This document shows positions 1 to 11,715 of a DNA stretch of 64,000 bases, in pieces. Origin of the DNA: Lepus europaeus. Lineage: Eukaryota; Chordata; Mammalia; Lagomorpha; Leporidae. The DNA is taken from NCBI RefSeq assembly GCF_033115175.1, contig NC_084835.1, positions 25,749,858 through 25,813,857 on the forward strand, given 5' to 3'. The stretch's first letter is position 1, and each line of letters begins with the position of its first letter. A program made the translations under genes and the position numbers. The notes under the pieces are model-generated. The model had not been told where the DNA came from. It worked only from the letters and a program-made list of their open reading frames with translations, and made no database searches.

Positions 1-914
1 GAAGAGTGGGGGACAGGGTGGTCAAGCGGAAGTAGTGTGCCTACGAGGGGGACCTTGGTGGCAGGTCCTGGGAGAAGTGGTTGGCTGAGCCCATGCTCCC
101 AAGGGGCATAAAAGGGACAGTGACCCCAGACCCCAGTTCCCACACTGCTATGGGGTGGGAGCATAGGAGCTGTGTCCAGGTTCCTGGGCTGGCATCTGGG
201 GTTGGGGCTGCACTTAGATCTTTACCTGCTTCTGCAAGAGTTGTCCTGGGTATGGGTTTCACAGAGCAGAGGGCATCTGCAGCTTTGGTTGGGAAAAGGG
301 CTTGGGAAACTCAACTGAAAAGCTGTGTGGTTGGAGATGTGCACCTGCCCCCAGGCCAGCTGCAGAGCCCGGGGGTGCTGCACCAGTGTGAGTGGGGGTG
401 AGGCTCCAAGAGAGGCGGCTGGGTCTGGGGGAGCATGCCAGTTGGGGGTGTCTCTGGTGTGGAGGTGACCAAGTCCCCATTAGGGGGCGAGAGCATAGCA
501 GTGCCAGGGGACAGCCAGCTGGGAGCTATGGAACGGGGACCTATGGAAGTGGCTGCCTGTTGAGCTGTGTGTTGGTGACGCTTGCTCAGAGCCTGTGTTC
601 TGCCCAGTGGATACGGGCTCCTGTGTCTGTGTCCTCTAAGCCTGCCGCGGTGACTCTGAGGGAGTCCCTAGGTGGGTCTGAGTCCATGCTGGATCTAGAA
701 CACCAGCGGCGACCAATGGGACCTGGGTGAGGCCAGGTGAGGGAGCCCTATTGGGAATGGGAAACCCGTGGTCCTGCCTGTCTGCCTGTCATCTTTGCCA
801 AGCCAATGTGAGAAGGCTCTGGGTTTTACTGTTGATAAAGGAGGCCCGCTTGTGCTCCACTGTTGCGAGTACTAGGGAACCAGCTAGGAGGCAGTCACAG
901 AATCCCGAGCAAAG

Positions 915-1025
915 CCAGCATCCCCGGGCTTTTACAAATGATGAGCTTGAGTCCTAGGGAGGGCAGGTTACTCAAGGTCAAGGGATGAAGCAGTGACAGA
1001 GTCCACACTGGGTCCCCTGGATTGA
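915..1025 (+). repeat. MIR-like SINE fragment
   Basis: The order 'tacaaatgatgagcttgagt' then 'gttactcaaggtcaag' and 'cagagtccacactggg' follows the conserved MIR core (gauge of a tRNA-derived SINE shared by all mammals), with many substitutions. Boundaries are approximate. Confidence 0.55.
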
Positions 1026-3424
1026 GGAGTGTTCCTTGGTGCCTTTTGCCATCTGTTCTCAGCATGTGTGGAGCTGAGACCAAAGGCCGAGGACTTCCTG
1101 AAGTTGGGATACACTTGGGATGGAGCCTGGGATGGCAGCACTGTGTCAGCACCCACCTGACCCTCTGTCTCCAGCCTGGACAGAGTTGGGAGCAGCTGCT
1201 GGTCTGGGAGATGCTATGGGAGCCAAAGGCATAGGACAGGAAGGACCTGGCTGCCCATGTGCCCAGCAGGCACTCATTAAGTGTGGCCTTGGCAGCTGCT
1301 CTGGGCACAGGAAGCAGCTGTTGCAGGCGCCTCATCAGGCCTCATGTCCTCACCCATTCCCAGGCTTCCCTCCCTGGGTCCACAGGACCGGCTCACCTGC
1401 CAGAGCCGCCACCTGCTCAGTGACCGGCTCTGGCACAGGGAAGGCACTCTCAGCCCTAGCACACTTCTCCTGCAGCCACAGAGCTTACCCCTGCCTGGGG
1501 GCGAGGGGATGAGTAAAGTCACTGGGAAGGCAGAGCAGCCCTGTGAGTGGTGGCATTCAGGCTGAACCTGGAAGGAGGGAGAGTGGTCTCTGGAGAGAAA
1601 GGCAGATCAGGCAGAGGTGCAGGCACCCAGTGAGGCTGACATTGCAGAGGAGGAGCAAGAGTTGAGTCACTGCTTCTGCAGCCATCGGGAGCCATTGCTG
1701 GCATCTGAGCAAACGAGTGACAGTGTCCAGACTGGGCTTCAGTGTCTTAACTGAGAGGAGCAGCCTGAAGGAGCCTCTCCTACCATGCCTGGGCTTCCCC
1801 GGTCCCCCTTAGGGAGCTGCCTCTGGGTATTGAGATATGGGGGGGAACCCACAGGAGACCAGACCTCTCCCCCACTGCCCTAGCCACTGGAAGCTGCCCC
1901 CATCCTCTCTGCCTTCACCCCTCCCTCCTCCTCTTCCCCAGGACTGAAAGCACAAAGGCAGGCTTTGCTGGGGCGGCGTGGGAGCCACCACTCTTGAAAT
2001 ACCAGCTCGGATCGGAACTTGGCAGCCCTGTGGGCCCCCGGGGGCTGAGGCTCGTCTGAATGGTGCTGTGGGGTTGAGCCATCACCAGACCAGAGGGAGC
2101 ACCTTCCCCAGAAAGGCGGGCCTGACTTCCCCAGGAAGAGTTCTGTTGAAGGCTTGGGATTCAGGACTAGGAAGCTGAAGGAGAGTCTGGGGTGCAGCTG
2201 TGCCCTTCGGCCGAGCGCTCACATGAGACTGAGGCGAGGCAGCTCTCTGGTTATGCAGGAGAGCCGGAAGGTCTCCCCTGAGGGCTGGAGAGAGGGCAGA
2301 GTGTCAGTTGGAGCTGAGAAATTCAGGCCTTCCCCTCCTCCCCTCCTCCCTCACCTGCCCACCTGTCCTTCCCCTCCGGCTCGTCCTGCCTCCTCTGGCT
2401 CCCAGGTGCCTGGCTCCATGGCTCCATCTGCACCGCACAGCCTCCCTGCTGCTGGATAATAAGTCAGCAGCGTTCTCCTCCATGTGGGAGCCGGGCAGGG
2501 CTCAAGGTCCTTGAGTGCAGACGCTGCAAAGAGTGACTGGATCTCGGAGGGGGTGTTGTGGCGCCTGTGATGAGGGGAGTCGGATTTGGGAGGGAGAGCA
2601 TGGGCTGCCAGGGCTGACCCACCCAGTGCTCTGGTTGAGCTCCCATGTGTACCTTCTCCCACTCTCCACAGCCCTCTGGTTCTGCCCCACAAGGCCCAAG
2701 AAGGCCCGAGCAGGGCTGAGCTGGGTCGTTTTGGCCATCTGAACCCTGGAGAAGGGAGATGTTTGGCAACACTGCGGAATCTGGGCTGTCCTGGTTCGCG
2801 CTAGCGTCAGGGGCTTCAGGGCTTGTGTCCATGTGCCTGCACAGAGGGACTCGTCTTCGTCCTGCTGCTCCATGCTCCAGCCCGTCATGATGTTGCTGCC
2901 CGGGCCCCTCCCTGAGCTGCCTGGGCAGACAGAGCCTGGGTAGCGCCAGGGAGATGAGCAGAGGTGTAAATTGTGTGGTGGGCTGCCGGCTCTGAGGTGA
3001 AAATGAAAAGTGTTCAGGCAGCAGCAGCAACAGGAACAGCAGGCTGGGGTGCCAGGCACAGCACCCCGCCTCCCCGCCCCTCTCCTGCACATCTCCCTCC
3101 TTCCAAAGTCTTCCCCAGGCTCCTGCCCAGGTCTGGTCCTGCCTGCCTGGCTCCTCTGCCATTCACAGGGTGCTCCCAGACCAGCCCTGGGCCATATCTC
3201 AACCCCAAGAGCGCCTTTACCTCTTGCTTCCGTTTAGTTTTCTAATTGGCCGAGTGGTGCACAGAACAGCAGGCCGTGCCATAGTTAGCGTGATGTCTTC
3301 GACTCCGGTCGTCCCTGCATTGTTTGGATTTGTCTCCATTGTCTTTTCTTGAAAAACTGGTGTTCTCACTTTTTCCAGTTCCTCTCTTCTTTTGGGAACG
3401 CTTGTTCTAATCCCTTCCTTTCGA

Positions 3425-3480
3425 AGTTGGGGAAACTGAGGCCCAGAGGGAGCTTTCCATGTGTCAGAAGCCAGGCCAAG
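3425..3480 (+). repeat. short MIR core fragment
   Basis: Contains 'ggggaaactgaggcccagag', the most recognisable part of the MIR core, followed by a divergent remainder. Too short to subclassify. Confidence 0.5.
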
Positions 3481-5640
3481 GCTCCCGGGTCCTGTCCCCT
3501 CCCTGATAGGCCTGTCTCACTCCCAGTCTTTTTTGTCACTCAGAGCTTTGGGCCCTCCTGCTGCGAGGGGAGAGTCAGGTTCTCGCTGCTGGCATTGCAC
3601 GGCCCCCAGAGCAGCCCACGGGGTGGCTTAGGTTCTTGGCCAGAAGCTGTTGGAAGGCCTGGTGGGGAGAGGGAAGCTGACGGAAGTTCCTGGGCAGAGT
3701 AATAACAACGTGCTACATTCTAGCCACAGCCTCCCTGCTGCACCTCCCCCAAGCCTCTGCACATGCCATGCAGACCGGCTGCCGGAGGGGCCTCCGGGGC
3801 CTGAGCCCCCACTTTCAGGGACCGCTGTGTGTGCGGGCGGGTGCACATCATCAGCGTCTGTAATTAAAAATGAGCGTGCATCGCTTCACCCAGCGAGGAG
3901 ATGCCCCCGCCGCGGCTGGGAGGCAACAGCTGCTTGCTGGCTGTGTGGCTCCCTGGCCGTCCAGCCTGGCACAGAGTGATGGTAGGGCTGGGCAGCCAAG
4001 ACCTAGGGCCCCTTAGCCCAGAGAGGCAGGAGGTGAGGGGCTAGGATGGGGCAGGGATATATTGGGCAGATCTCTTGTAGGAGAAGTGTGATCTCCACCT
4101 TGGCCCACTCCCATGGCCGCCTCCTTGTGGACATTTGTGGCCACCGAGCTCTGAGCAAACCCAGCCCCTGTGTAGCTTGGGAAGTAGGATCCACCTCCAG
4201 CCTACTGCCTGCACCCGACGTCTTCTGTCTCTCATCTCCTCCCCACCCCAAATGAAGCCAGGCACAAGCCCGAGCTCCCTCCTCCCTGCTAGTTCAGAAA
4301 GGCCTTGCAGCCCCTGTGGATAGACCTGGCCCCTTTGTGGAGCCCAGGGCTGAGCAGGCTGAATGCCTCTCCCTGTCCAAGAGATGGGCTGGGCCTGAGG
4401 AGAGCGGTGTGCCGCCCAGTAGCTGAGGCAATGCCCTGGGCACCCTGTGGAAGGCGTGTGACCTGCTCTTCCATGGTCTGCCTGTACTCCTGGGTGGGTG
4501 AGTCCATGTTGGTGCAAGGTGGGGCTGTGAGGGGAATGTGCTGGTGACCAGGACCTAGAAATCCCTGCATGCCGGGTAGGCCCCAGGTGCCCCTCTTGCC
4601 TCTGATTAGGGAAGGCCCAGGTGGGAGGAATGGCCCGGAGGTGTGTCTGGGGACCAGGACTCCTGAATCTGCTTTCCAGCAGTTCCTCATGACACCTTTC
4701 GTGATTCACTGTCTTCCTGTTAGGTGGCAAGGACTGTGGACATCTACATCCCTCCCACCGGGGAGAGGGGCCCAGGGTCTCCTCAAGTCTGTGTGTAGAA
4801 GTGAGCTGCCAGCGGCTTCAGCGGTGGCCAGCCCAGGCTCCCCTGTCCCCTTTGGCTCCCTGGACCGTGGAAGGAGGTGTGCCCAGGGCTGTGAGGACGC
4901 CAGGCCCATCCAGATTCCTATACCCGGCAGTCCCAGCCCAGTGTGCCATTGAGCTGGCGTCCTTGGCCATTGGCAGTCTGCTCTCCAAGGGCTCCCTGGG
5001 GCCAGCTGAGGGAGAAGCAGCTGGCCTCGCCTTCCTCCAATGATTTTCCAATATTTACCGGCTCATCGACGTGCCACCTGGGCTGTAGCTCCTACTGTGC
5101 AGTGAGGCCCTAAGAGCCAGCCCATGGCCACTCTGTCCTCCCTCAGAGGCTGCACCTGCTCAGGCGGGAAAGGACTATGCTTCCTACCTGGTCACTCTGG
5201 GACAGTGCAGATGGTTAGCATGCCCCTCACTCACTAGACTCAGGCTTGCTCAGTGGGCAGAGCATGGAGGGGAGGGGAGGGTCTCCCAGGAAGGGCTGCA
5301 GGAGCAACTTAGAAACCCCTAAGTCTGAATTTTGACAGGATCTAGCATATGTTACAATGGATTGAGGATGAGCAGTTTATGGGGCTTTTATTAGCTCTGT
5401 GCTTCCTTCCTCTGGGTGGAGGGGCCAGGATCCCCAGGTGGCAGGGGGTGGGACAGTGGCCTGGAGACAAGTTCAGGCAGCTGGTGCCCCCTGTGTGGGT
5501 GCGTTGAGGAGGGAGGGCTGGGCAGGGAAGGAAGGATTGTGCAGCCGGGCCTCACTTTTCTCTCCATCCTCTGTCTCTCCGATTCCTCTGTTCTCCCCGA
5601 TGGCTTTGAGATGAAGGCGATGGCAAGGATGGAGGATGCG

Positions 5641-5654
5641 GTTTCCATGGCAAC
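5641..5654. promoter_or_regulatory. X-box (RFX-type) motif
   Basis: GTTTCCATGGCAAC is an imperfect palindrome one base from GTTGCCATGGCAAC, the optimal site for RFX factors. It lies in a TEX264 intron. RFX factors drive ciliary, testis and some neuronal genes. Whether it is bound is unknown; the match itself is read directly. Confidence 0.5.
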
Positions 5655-6790
5655 GGGGCTGTCCACAGCCAGGCAACTTCAGAGCCCGGCTCTCCGGAGG
5701 AGGCAGATGCGCAGAGCAGCCGCAGAGCTGCCTCCTGCCTGCCAACGAGGGGGCTGGCGGAGCAGGTGGCACAGGGTGGCTGCCTGGTGCTGCCCACCCC
5801 GATGCCCAACCTAGAAGAGAATATGGAAAGAGCACGGCTTCTTTTTATCCCTGCTGCTGCCAAGCTTCCCCAAAGCAAAGCTAGGGAGGTAGCCCGAGAG
5901 TTGGTAGGGCTTGGGACAGGGTCCTGTCTTTGCCCACGGAGTCTCTGGGAACACTCTGAGCTGTCTGCAGCCGTTGAGTAGCCGATAGCCACTTGGCTGC
6001 TGTGCTTTTGGACCCTTTGCCTGCCCAGAACATGGGGGTACTAGTGGAGACCATGCCCCGACCAGATCTGGGGACGGACCCTCTTTGTGTCTTTAGCCAC
6101 CAGCCAAGGCACTGCTCTTGCTTCGGGAAGCCTTCCTGACCTAGCCTTCAGTGCCCTGGTGCAGTTTGCTGAGTGGGGCTCTGGCTTGACAGATGCCTGC
6201 CCCAGAGTAGCTCCTGCTTCCTGGCCTCCTGTTCTTGTTTAGCCTCCTCCTGAGGGCCAGGGCGGGGCCGGGCATGTGAGTGGGTGGAGGAGCAAAGGTG
6301 TGTTTTAGGCTGGGGGGAGTCGGTTGGGCGTGTGGACTCATGAGGTGGAAGGGGTCCAGAGAGCAAATGGGTTGGCAGAAGAGATTGGATTCGAACTGTT
6401 AGAAATCATGACTTGGCCTTTCTGACCTCGGAAGCCTCGGGGCTGGGGTGTTCCACTCCGCTGCTGTGCACATAGAGGCATAGGATGAAAAGCTTTGCCC
6501 AGCACCCATGGCGTTCAAGGCCCAGCTGCTGCAGCCAGACCCAGGCCGTCCACCCTTCACGTGGCCTAGACGTACGTGCCCCCCAGCTGGCTGAGGTCCT
6601 GGCTGGCCAAACCTCTTAGCTGGTTCCTCCTCCTCTTTGTGCTCCATGCACTCATTTTTACCCCTCTTCGCTTGCTTTAATTGGAGGAGGTTCCTTAACC
6701 CCAGGGTTGGCTGAGCCTGCGACAAGCGAGTCCTGGAGTGGCTTCTCCCCGCCAGGCGCTAAGTCTCTCATTACTGCTAAGTGGAAGGCT

Positions 6791-6832
6791 CATTCCAGAG
6801 CTCGTGGTGAGAGCCAGCGGTGCTATAAATAG
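6791..6832 (+). promoter_or_regulatory. TEAD and MEF2 motif pair
   Basis: CATTCC (TEAD core, 6791-6796) is followed 26 bases later by CTATAAATAG (6823-6832), a perfect match to the MEF2 consensus YTAWWWWTAR. The second motif also reads as a TATA box. The pair sits in an intron and could be an enhancer or a cryptic start site. Confidence 0.4.
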
Positions 6833-7790
6833 CCGTGTTGTGAAGGTTGGCGGGCGAGCGGTGACAGGGCAGGGCTTCGCAGTCGTCTTGGTGGGTGATT
6901 GTGTTCCAGTGTGGGCCAGGGGGCGAGCTCCAGAGCGAGAGATACTTGACCCCCGTTCTCATTGTCCCTGCCTGTCTCGGGCGACTCTGGCAGGTGTCTG
7001 CTCTCTGTTCCACATGCTGGCACTGGCGGGTGGGGAGCAGTCTGTGTGCAGCGGAGGGCAGGTGGAGTACCTGTCAGAACCTGGGCTCTAGAAGCAGCTG
7101 CTCCAGCTGTGCTGCCGCCCCTCCAGCCCAGGGCCCACGTCCACTGCCTCGGCTCACACCTGGGCCTGCGTGTGAGGAGGTGTGGGCACAGTCTCAGGGG
7201 TTGGCATAGTCTAGAACTAGCAGGGCAGCAGGAGCGGAAGGGGGCTTAGCTGGCCTGGAGCCTCTGTCCAGCCTCTGTGGCACCGTGTCTGCAAGGGCAG
7301 AGCCCCTGGCCTTGTCTGTTGTCTGTGACTTGGTGTGCGTTGTCCAGGGTGGGGAGGAGGTCAGAGCCAGGGGTCCTCTGATGGCTTGGCCCCTGGCGCC
7401 ATGGTTTATGGGGTCCCTGTCTTGGGTTGGTCCAGGGGTGATAAACTACTTGGCTCTGTGAAACCGTGCCTTTTAGAATCATTTGTCAGTCCCAGGCATG
7501 CATATAGGATTTAGTAGGCTCCTGAACTTTTCCAGCACCTGCCCCTGGGAGTTGTCCTAAGGCCTCCTGGGTCCTCACACTGCTGCCCCCTGCAGTGTGG
7601 GGCCCTGCTCAGAGGGTCCTCCCTGTGTCTGCCTCCTCAGCAGAGGTCTGGGAAGTGAAAGAGATGATGATGGGACCAGAGCCAGCCCTGTGGGAGGGAA
7701 CAGGCCGGAGACAGCTCCCGGGGCCACCCAGGACCAAGCGGGTCAGGGGCTCCGGAGGACTCATTCCACCCTTTGTCCCTCTCTGGCTAG

Positions 7791-7959
7791 GAGCGGAAGC
7801 TGTGTGCCCACCCTCGGCTAGAGATCTATCAGCAAGACCGGATCCATTTCATGTGCCCCCTGGCTCGGCAGGGAGACTTCTATGTGCCTGAGGTGAAGGA
7901 GACAGAGCGGAGAAGCCGGGGACTGGTGGAGACCAGTGACACCCCGATGGACGGCACAG
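7791..7959 (+). CDS. TEX264: TEX264 penultimate coding exon
   Basis: The exon encodes ERKLCAHPRLEIYQ through FYVPEVKETE to VDGTG-type residues, matching the end of the cytosolic GyrI-like domain of TEX264, the single-pass ER membrane receptor that links ER to LC3/GABARAP during ER-phagy. It is bounded by an acceptor (ctctggctag, 7781-7790) and a donor (gtaggg from 7960). It is 169 nt long and ends in phase 1; the split glycine codon is completed by the exon at 11131, which confirms the pairing. Compared with human, as I recall it, the ET-rich stretch before the donor is variable (ERRSRGLVETSDTPMDGT here). Upstream exons are outside the window. Confidence 0.93.
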
Positions 7960-10900
7960 GTAGGGAAGGGAAGGGAGTGAGGGTGGGGCTCTGCCTGGAG
8001 GCTCCTCCCTATTTGGGTTGGCACCGTGGGTGCCAGACTGTGCTTGGCAAAGGGGGAAGCAGACGTGCCTACCCCAGGACCTACACATAGAGCTGCCCGT
8101 TCTGACGTGTGGCTCCACATAGATGTGGATTCCCACTCGTTGCCCCCAGCAACTCGGATACACAGATCCTGCACAGATGCCTTTCCGAGGCATCAGGGGT
8201 GCCCTTGGAAACGGCCCACAGACAGCTGGGTGCTCTGAAAGGGGCCGGGGCTGCTCAGGAAAGGAGTCGGGGTGTACGATGGGTATAGATCGGGAAGATG
8301 AAGAGGGGAGCAAGGTGTTCTCTTGCCTCCAGTGTGGGACCCCACCCAGAGCCAGCGCTTTCTGTCTACGGAAGAGCAAGCAGGGAGCATGCAGGGGGAG
8401 CGGCGAGGGCAGTCTCCTGCCCCTTCCCCCAGAGCCAGCCCACGCCCCTGCTGGCAGCCGTAATGCCCCAGGTCCAGGCCGACAAGCTGCTTGCTTACTC
8501 TCGGCCCACCCCCTGCCGTGATCTCTTGTGAGCTGGGCTGTCCCTGAGGGCCTAGCACTGGAGGAGCCCATGACTTCCTGGATTCTTCAGAAGACAGTCT
8601 GCCCATTCAGTCTTCAACAGCCAAGGTCAGCCTAGAGAGACATGTGTTGACAGAGGCCGAGGGGGAGGGTGCTGGGAGACAGTCTCTATTCCCTAGGGCC
8701 TATGTCCAACACAGTTAACTTCATCTGCCACTTAATTACCTCCATGGGGTACTGCTCCCTTCTGCCCACAGGGCCCCTACTATGGGCACAGAACGTAGCA
8801 CAAGGTCAGCAGGCCCAGGCAACCCCCGGGGCGGGAAGGAGGAGCACCTTGACCTTCCTGCCACCTCCCTCTGCTGCCTGCCTCCCCCCTCCCTGGCTCA
8901 CCCACCCAGCTTCCTTCCCTCCCAAACACCACCTGCCAGGGGCGTTGAAGGACTGCCTGGCACCCGGTACAGCTGGCTGCAGCCGCAGCTCCCACACCCC
9001 CCAGCTCCTTGGCCCATCCTCCTCCCCCCCAGCCTGCCTGCTCCTTGGTGTGGGGGCCAACCGGTCTACTCTCTTCTGAGAGGGCCTGGCCCAACACCCA
9101 TAGTGGACTCTGGGTATCCACCCACCAGGTGCACACCCCTTTCTTCCACAGCAGCATGTGGTGGGTTTGTGTGAAGGGTGTCTGACCACCCAAGGTTTGG
9201 CCTGGCCCTCTCTGCCTCCCGGCTGGGTCGCAGCTTGGGCTGAGAGGTGACAGGGGGTGATTAGCTGCCTCACGCCTGTTATTACATTGATGTATTATTT
9301 AGCTCCAGAGAGGCGATGAATATTTGATCTTGCACTGGCTGTGGGCAGAGCAGGAGGGAGGGCCCAGGGTGAAGGTGGTAGCTTCACACCCCCTGCCCCA
9401 GCAGCCCTGGGGATTTATGCATCTCCCTGCCTTGCCTGTCCCCTGGGTAGAGATGGGGGATAGGCTCGGGGCACCGGGGCCTCCTCCTATGTGGACCATG
9501 GTGGGACTGTAGCCATGGCACTTCCCTGCCTCTGGCTCCTCTGTCAGAGTGTCCATGTGTCCCCAAGGGGCTGTCATCATCCCAGCATGCCGAGCCCTGG
9601 CCTGCAGGAGACTCCTGGACTCCTTCCTCTGATTACTGCTGGCCCAGGAGCTGGGAGGGAGGAAGCAGCCTTCCAGGAAGCAGACAGTCCCAGTGCTGTG
9701 GTCTCGGGAGAGCCACTGGGTGGGCGGGTGGATCGAACCCGACAGTTTGATGGGGCTGGGGAGAAGCCGTCCCCTCCCTTTGTGCTGTTCAAGCCTGCAC
9801 CCCCAGGGTCACTGGTCAGCATTCAAGGAGCGAGGAAGGGGCTGGAATGTCATCCCGGGCTCAGAAGGACCTTGCCATGACTACAAGCTCAGCTCTGCCT
9901 CCTTCCGGGACCCCAGTATAAGAAGGGCCCTGGGCCAGCAGCTGGGCACTTCCAGGGCTCCCCTCCCTTCTGCCGATGGGGCCTAGAGGACATCTTCTGG
10001 AGGAGCAGACCCCCCTGCCAAACTCCCCACTCCCAACCTAGGCCCCAGCTGAGGCTCAAGGAAAGTTCCAGGCTGAATCCAGAGGCCAAGCAGAACCCAG
10101 CTGCGCCTGGCTCGGGAGAGAGGAGCCCCCAGGGAAGCTGGCCCAAAACACACACACACACACACAGGCACACAGGGAAGCCGGCCCAAAACACACACAC
10201 ACACTCACACACACACACACACGGTGTTCAACAGTTGCTCCTCCCTCACTGAGGATGGGCGCACTGCTCTTGTTGCTCCTGGACAGGGCAGATGAAGCGC
10301 TGCTTGCTTAGAGGCTGCCATGGGAGTAAGAGGAGCAGGCTGGGGGGTCTGGGCCATCAGCCCAGCTCAGTGCTGTCTGGGGGCTCCTGCCACCAGCAGG
10401 TGCTCTCATGGCCCCTCTTTACCAGTGGGAGGTGGGTGGGGTGGTTAAAGATTCCAGGCTAAGCCAGGGAGGGAGGGAGAAAGCCCTTAAAATGCTTCAG
10501 CACCCTCCTTCCTTGCAGTGGCCAAATGCCTCAGCCTCTTCTCCAATGGGGCTCAAGGGGGGCCAGAGGCAGGGCCAGCTGCCTTCCTTTCCACATGCGG
10601 CTGCTTCTTGGGGTGCTCTGCCAGGGGAGAAGGGCTGGAGAGTGGGTCACCTGGTCCGTTTTGCAGTCCTCGTGCTTTGTGGACAGTGTTTTGTAACTGG
10701 CCCTGGACAAGCCCCCCCCCCAGCCTGAAAGGGGTGGAGGGGACACTACTTGGGTCTCTTTGTTCTCCCCTCAGCTCCTCAGCTCCTCACCTCCGGCTGA
10801 GTGGCCCTTAATGGGTGTGGGGGCAGGGCAGCAAGCTTTGTGGGAATGCAAGGAGCTGGGGCTAATTCAGGGAAGGGAAAGGAGTGTGCACAGCCAGCTG

Positions 10901-11130
10901 CTCTCCTCCTTCCCCCATCCCTCGAGCCCCTCTCCCTGGGCCTGATCATTGCTTGCCCCAGCCAGGCCAGAGGGCAGAGGGCAGAGAGCGGCTGGGAGCA
11001 GCCTCCTGAGCCGGGGAGGCTATATTATTCATGAGCAGACTGCGCGTGCTGAGCTGGGGGCAGAGCCCCTGCCTTCTCCCGGGAGAGGTGGGGGTCTTGA
11101 CTAACCTGTGCTCCCTTTTCCCGGGTACAG
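7960..11130 (+). other. TEX264: TEX264 last intron
   Basis: The intron starts gtaggg and ends ccgggtacag. It is GC-rich and without young SINEs. It holds a tandemly duplicated CA-repeat segment at 10131-10222 and an AT-rich patch at about 9255-9335 that stands out from its surroundings. No coding exon is recognised in it. Confidence 0.85.
10131..10222. repeat. 43-bp tandem duplication with (CA)n
   Basis: The segment agggaagctggcccaaaaca starting at 10131 recurs from 10174 with one change (t to c), each copy running into a CA microsatellite. The period is 43 bp. Confidence 0.85.
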
Positions 11131-11399
11131 GAGCAGACACGATGAGTGACACGAGTTCCGTAAGCCTAGAGGTTCGGCCCAGTAGCCGGGAGGCTTCGGC
11201 CACCACGCTGTCCCCTGGGGCCAGCAGCCGCGGCTGGGATGACGGTGACACCCGCAGTGAGCACAGCTACAGCGAGTCAGGCACCAGCGGCTCATCCTTC
11301 GAGGAGCTGGACCTGGAGGTCGAGGGGCCCTTGGGGGAACCACGGCTCGACCCTGAGGCCAAGCCTGTGGGGGCCACTCCCAGAGCCCAGTACCACTGA
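11131..11399 (+). CDS. TEX264: TEX264 terminal coding exon
   Basis: The exon encodes GADTMSDTSSVSLEV, the acidic and serine-rich disordered tail, and SSFEELDLE, whose FEEL core (11298-11309) is the LC3-interacting region that makes TEX264 an autophagy receptor. The stop is TGA at 11397-11399. The tail after RLDPEAKPVGAT reads PRAQYH and stops, whereas the human protein, as I recall it, continues about ten residues further with WEPTAPEKGKE. A different frame starting at 11383 encodes E-P-S-T-T-E-M-D and a stop at 11407, which resembles the human ending. The simplest reading is a small indel just upstream that shifted the last codons; the LIR is not affected. Confidence 0.95.
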
Positions 11400-11715
11400 G
11401 ATGGACTAAGAGTAACCTGTGGCCCACACCCTCCCGAAGTACAGTTGCCAAGGAACCGAGCAGGCTGTCCAGCCCTCTTCCTCCTCCACCTCCCGGCCTG
11501 GGCTGGGGCTGGGGGTGCCCAGGGAAACTGACTTCCTTGACCCCAGGCTTCTAGCTAAGCCTTCTCCTAACTTACTTTTGGTTCCCAGGGCCAGAGGAGC
11601 CTGAGACTATTAGTGGCACCAGCCCTTGGGGCTATTGCCCCTGTTGTATCCTTTTTCAGACTCACATTAGAGCTTCCAGAACCCAGAATAAAGCAGATGT
11701 TTTTCTTGTTTCACC
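11400..11715 (+). other. TEX264: TEX264 3' UTR
   Basis: This is about 310 nt of non-coding sequence between the stop codon and a poly(A) signal. The cleavage point, about 15-25 nt after the signal, is estimated. Confidence 0.8.
11687..11692 (+). terminator. TEX264: TEX264 poly(A) signal AATAAA
   Basis: A canonical AATAAA lies 288 nt after the stop and is followed by a GT-rich stretch (ttttcttgtttcacctgg, then gggttgtatatttgtttgtc) typical of a downstream element. Confidence 0.85.

Larger units (their letters stand above)
1..7790 (+). other. TEX264: TEX264 intron (non-coding)
   Basis: No open frame in this stretch resembles the TEX264 N-terminal anchor or the first part of its GyrI-like domain, so the upstream exons must lie outside the window and this is intron. 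It is GC-rich and nearly free of young repeats. It holds two old MIR-like fragments and several motif clusters listed separately. The many short open frames share no family features and are overlapping chance frames. That it belongs to TEX264 is inferred from the coding exon that follows at 7791. Confidence 0.75.

Noticed and set aside
2464-3162. 232-codon minus-strand open frame in the TEX264 intron
   Set aside because: Overlaps other open frames and contains simple Leu runs. Nothing suggests a gene.
6823-6832. TATA-driven promoter
   Set aside because: The motif is also a perfect MEF2 site and no start or exon can be shown downstream. Kept only as a regulatory motif.
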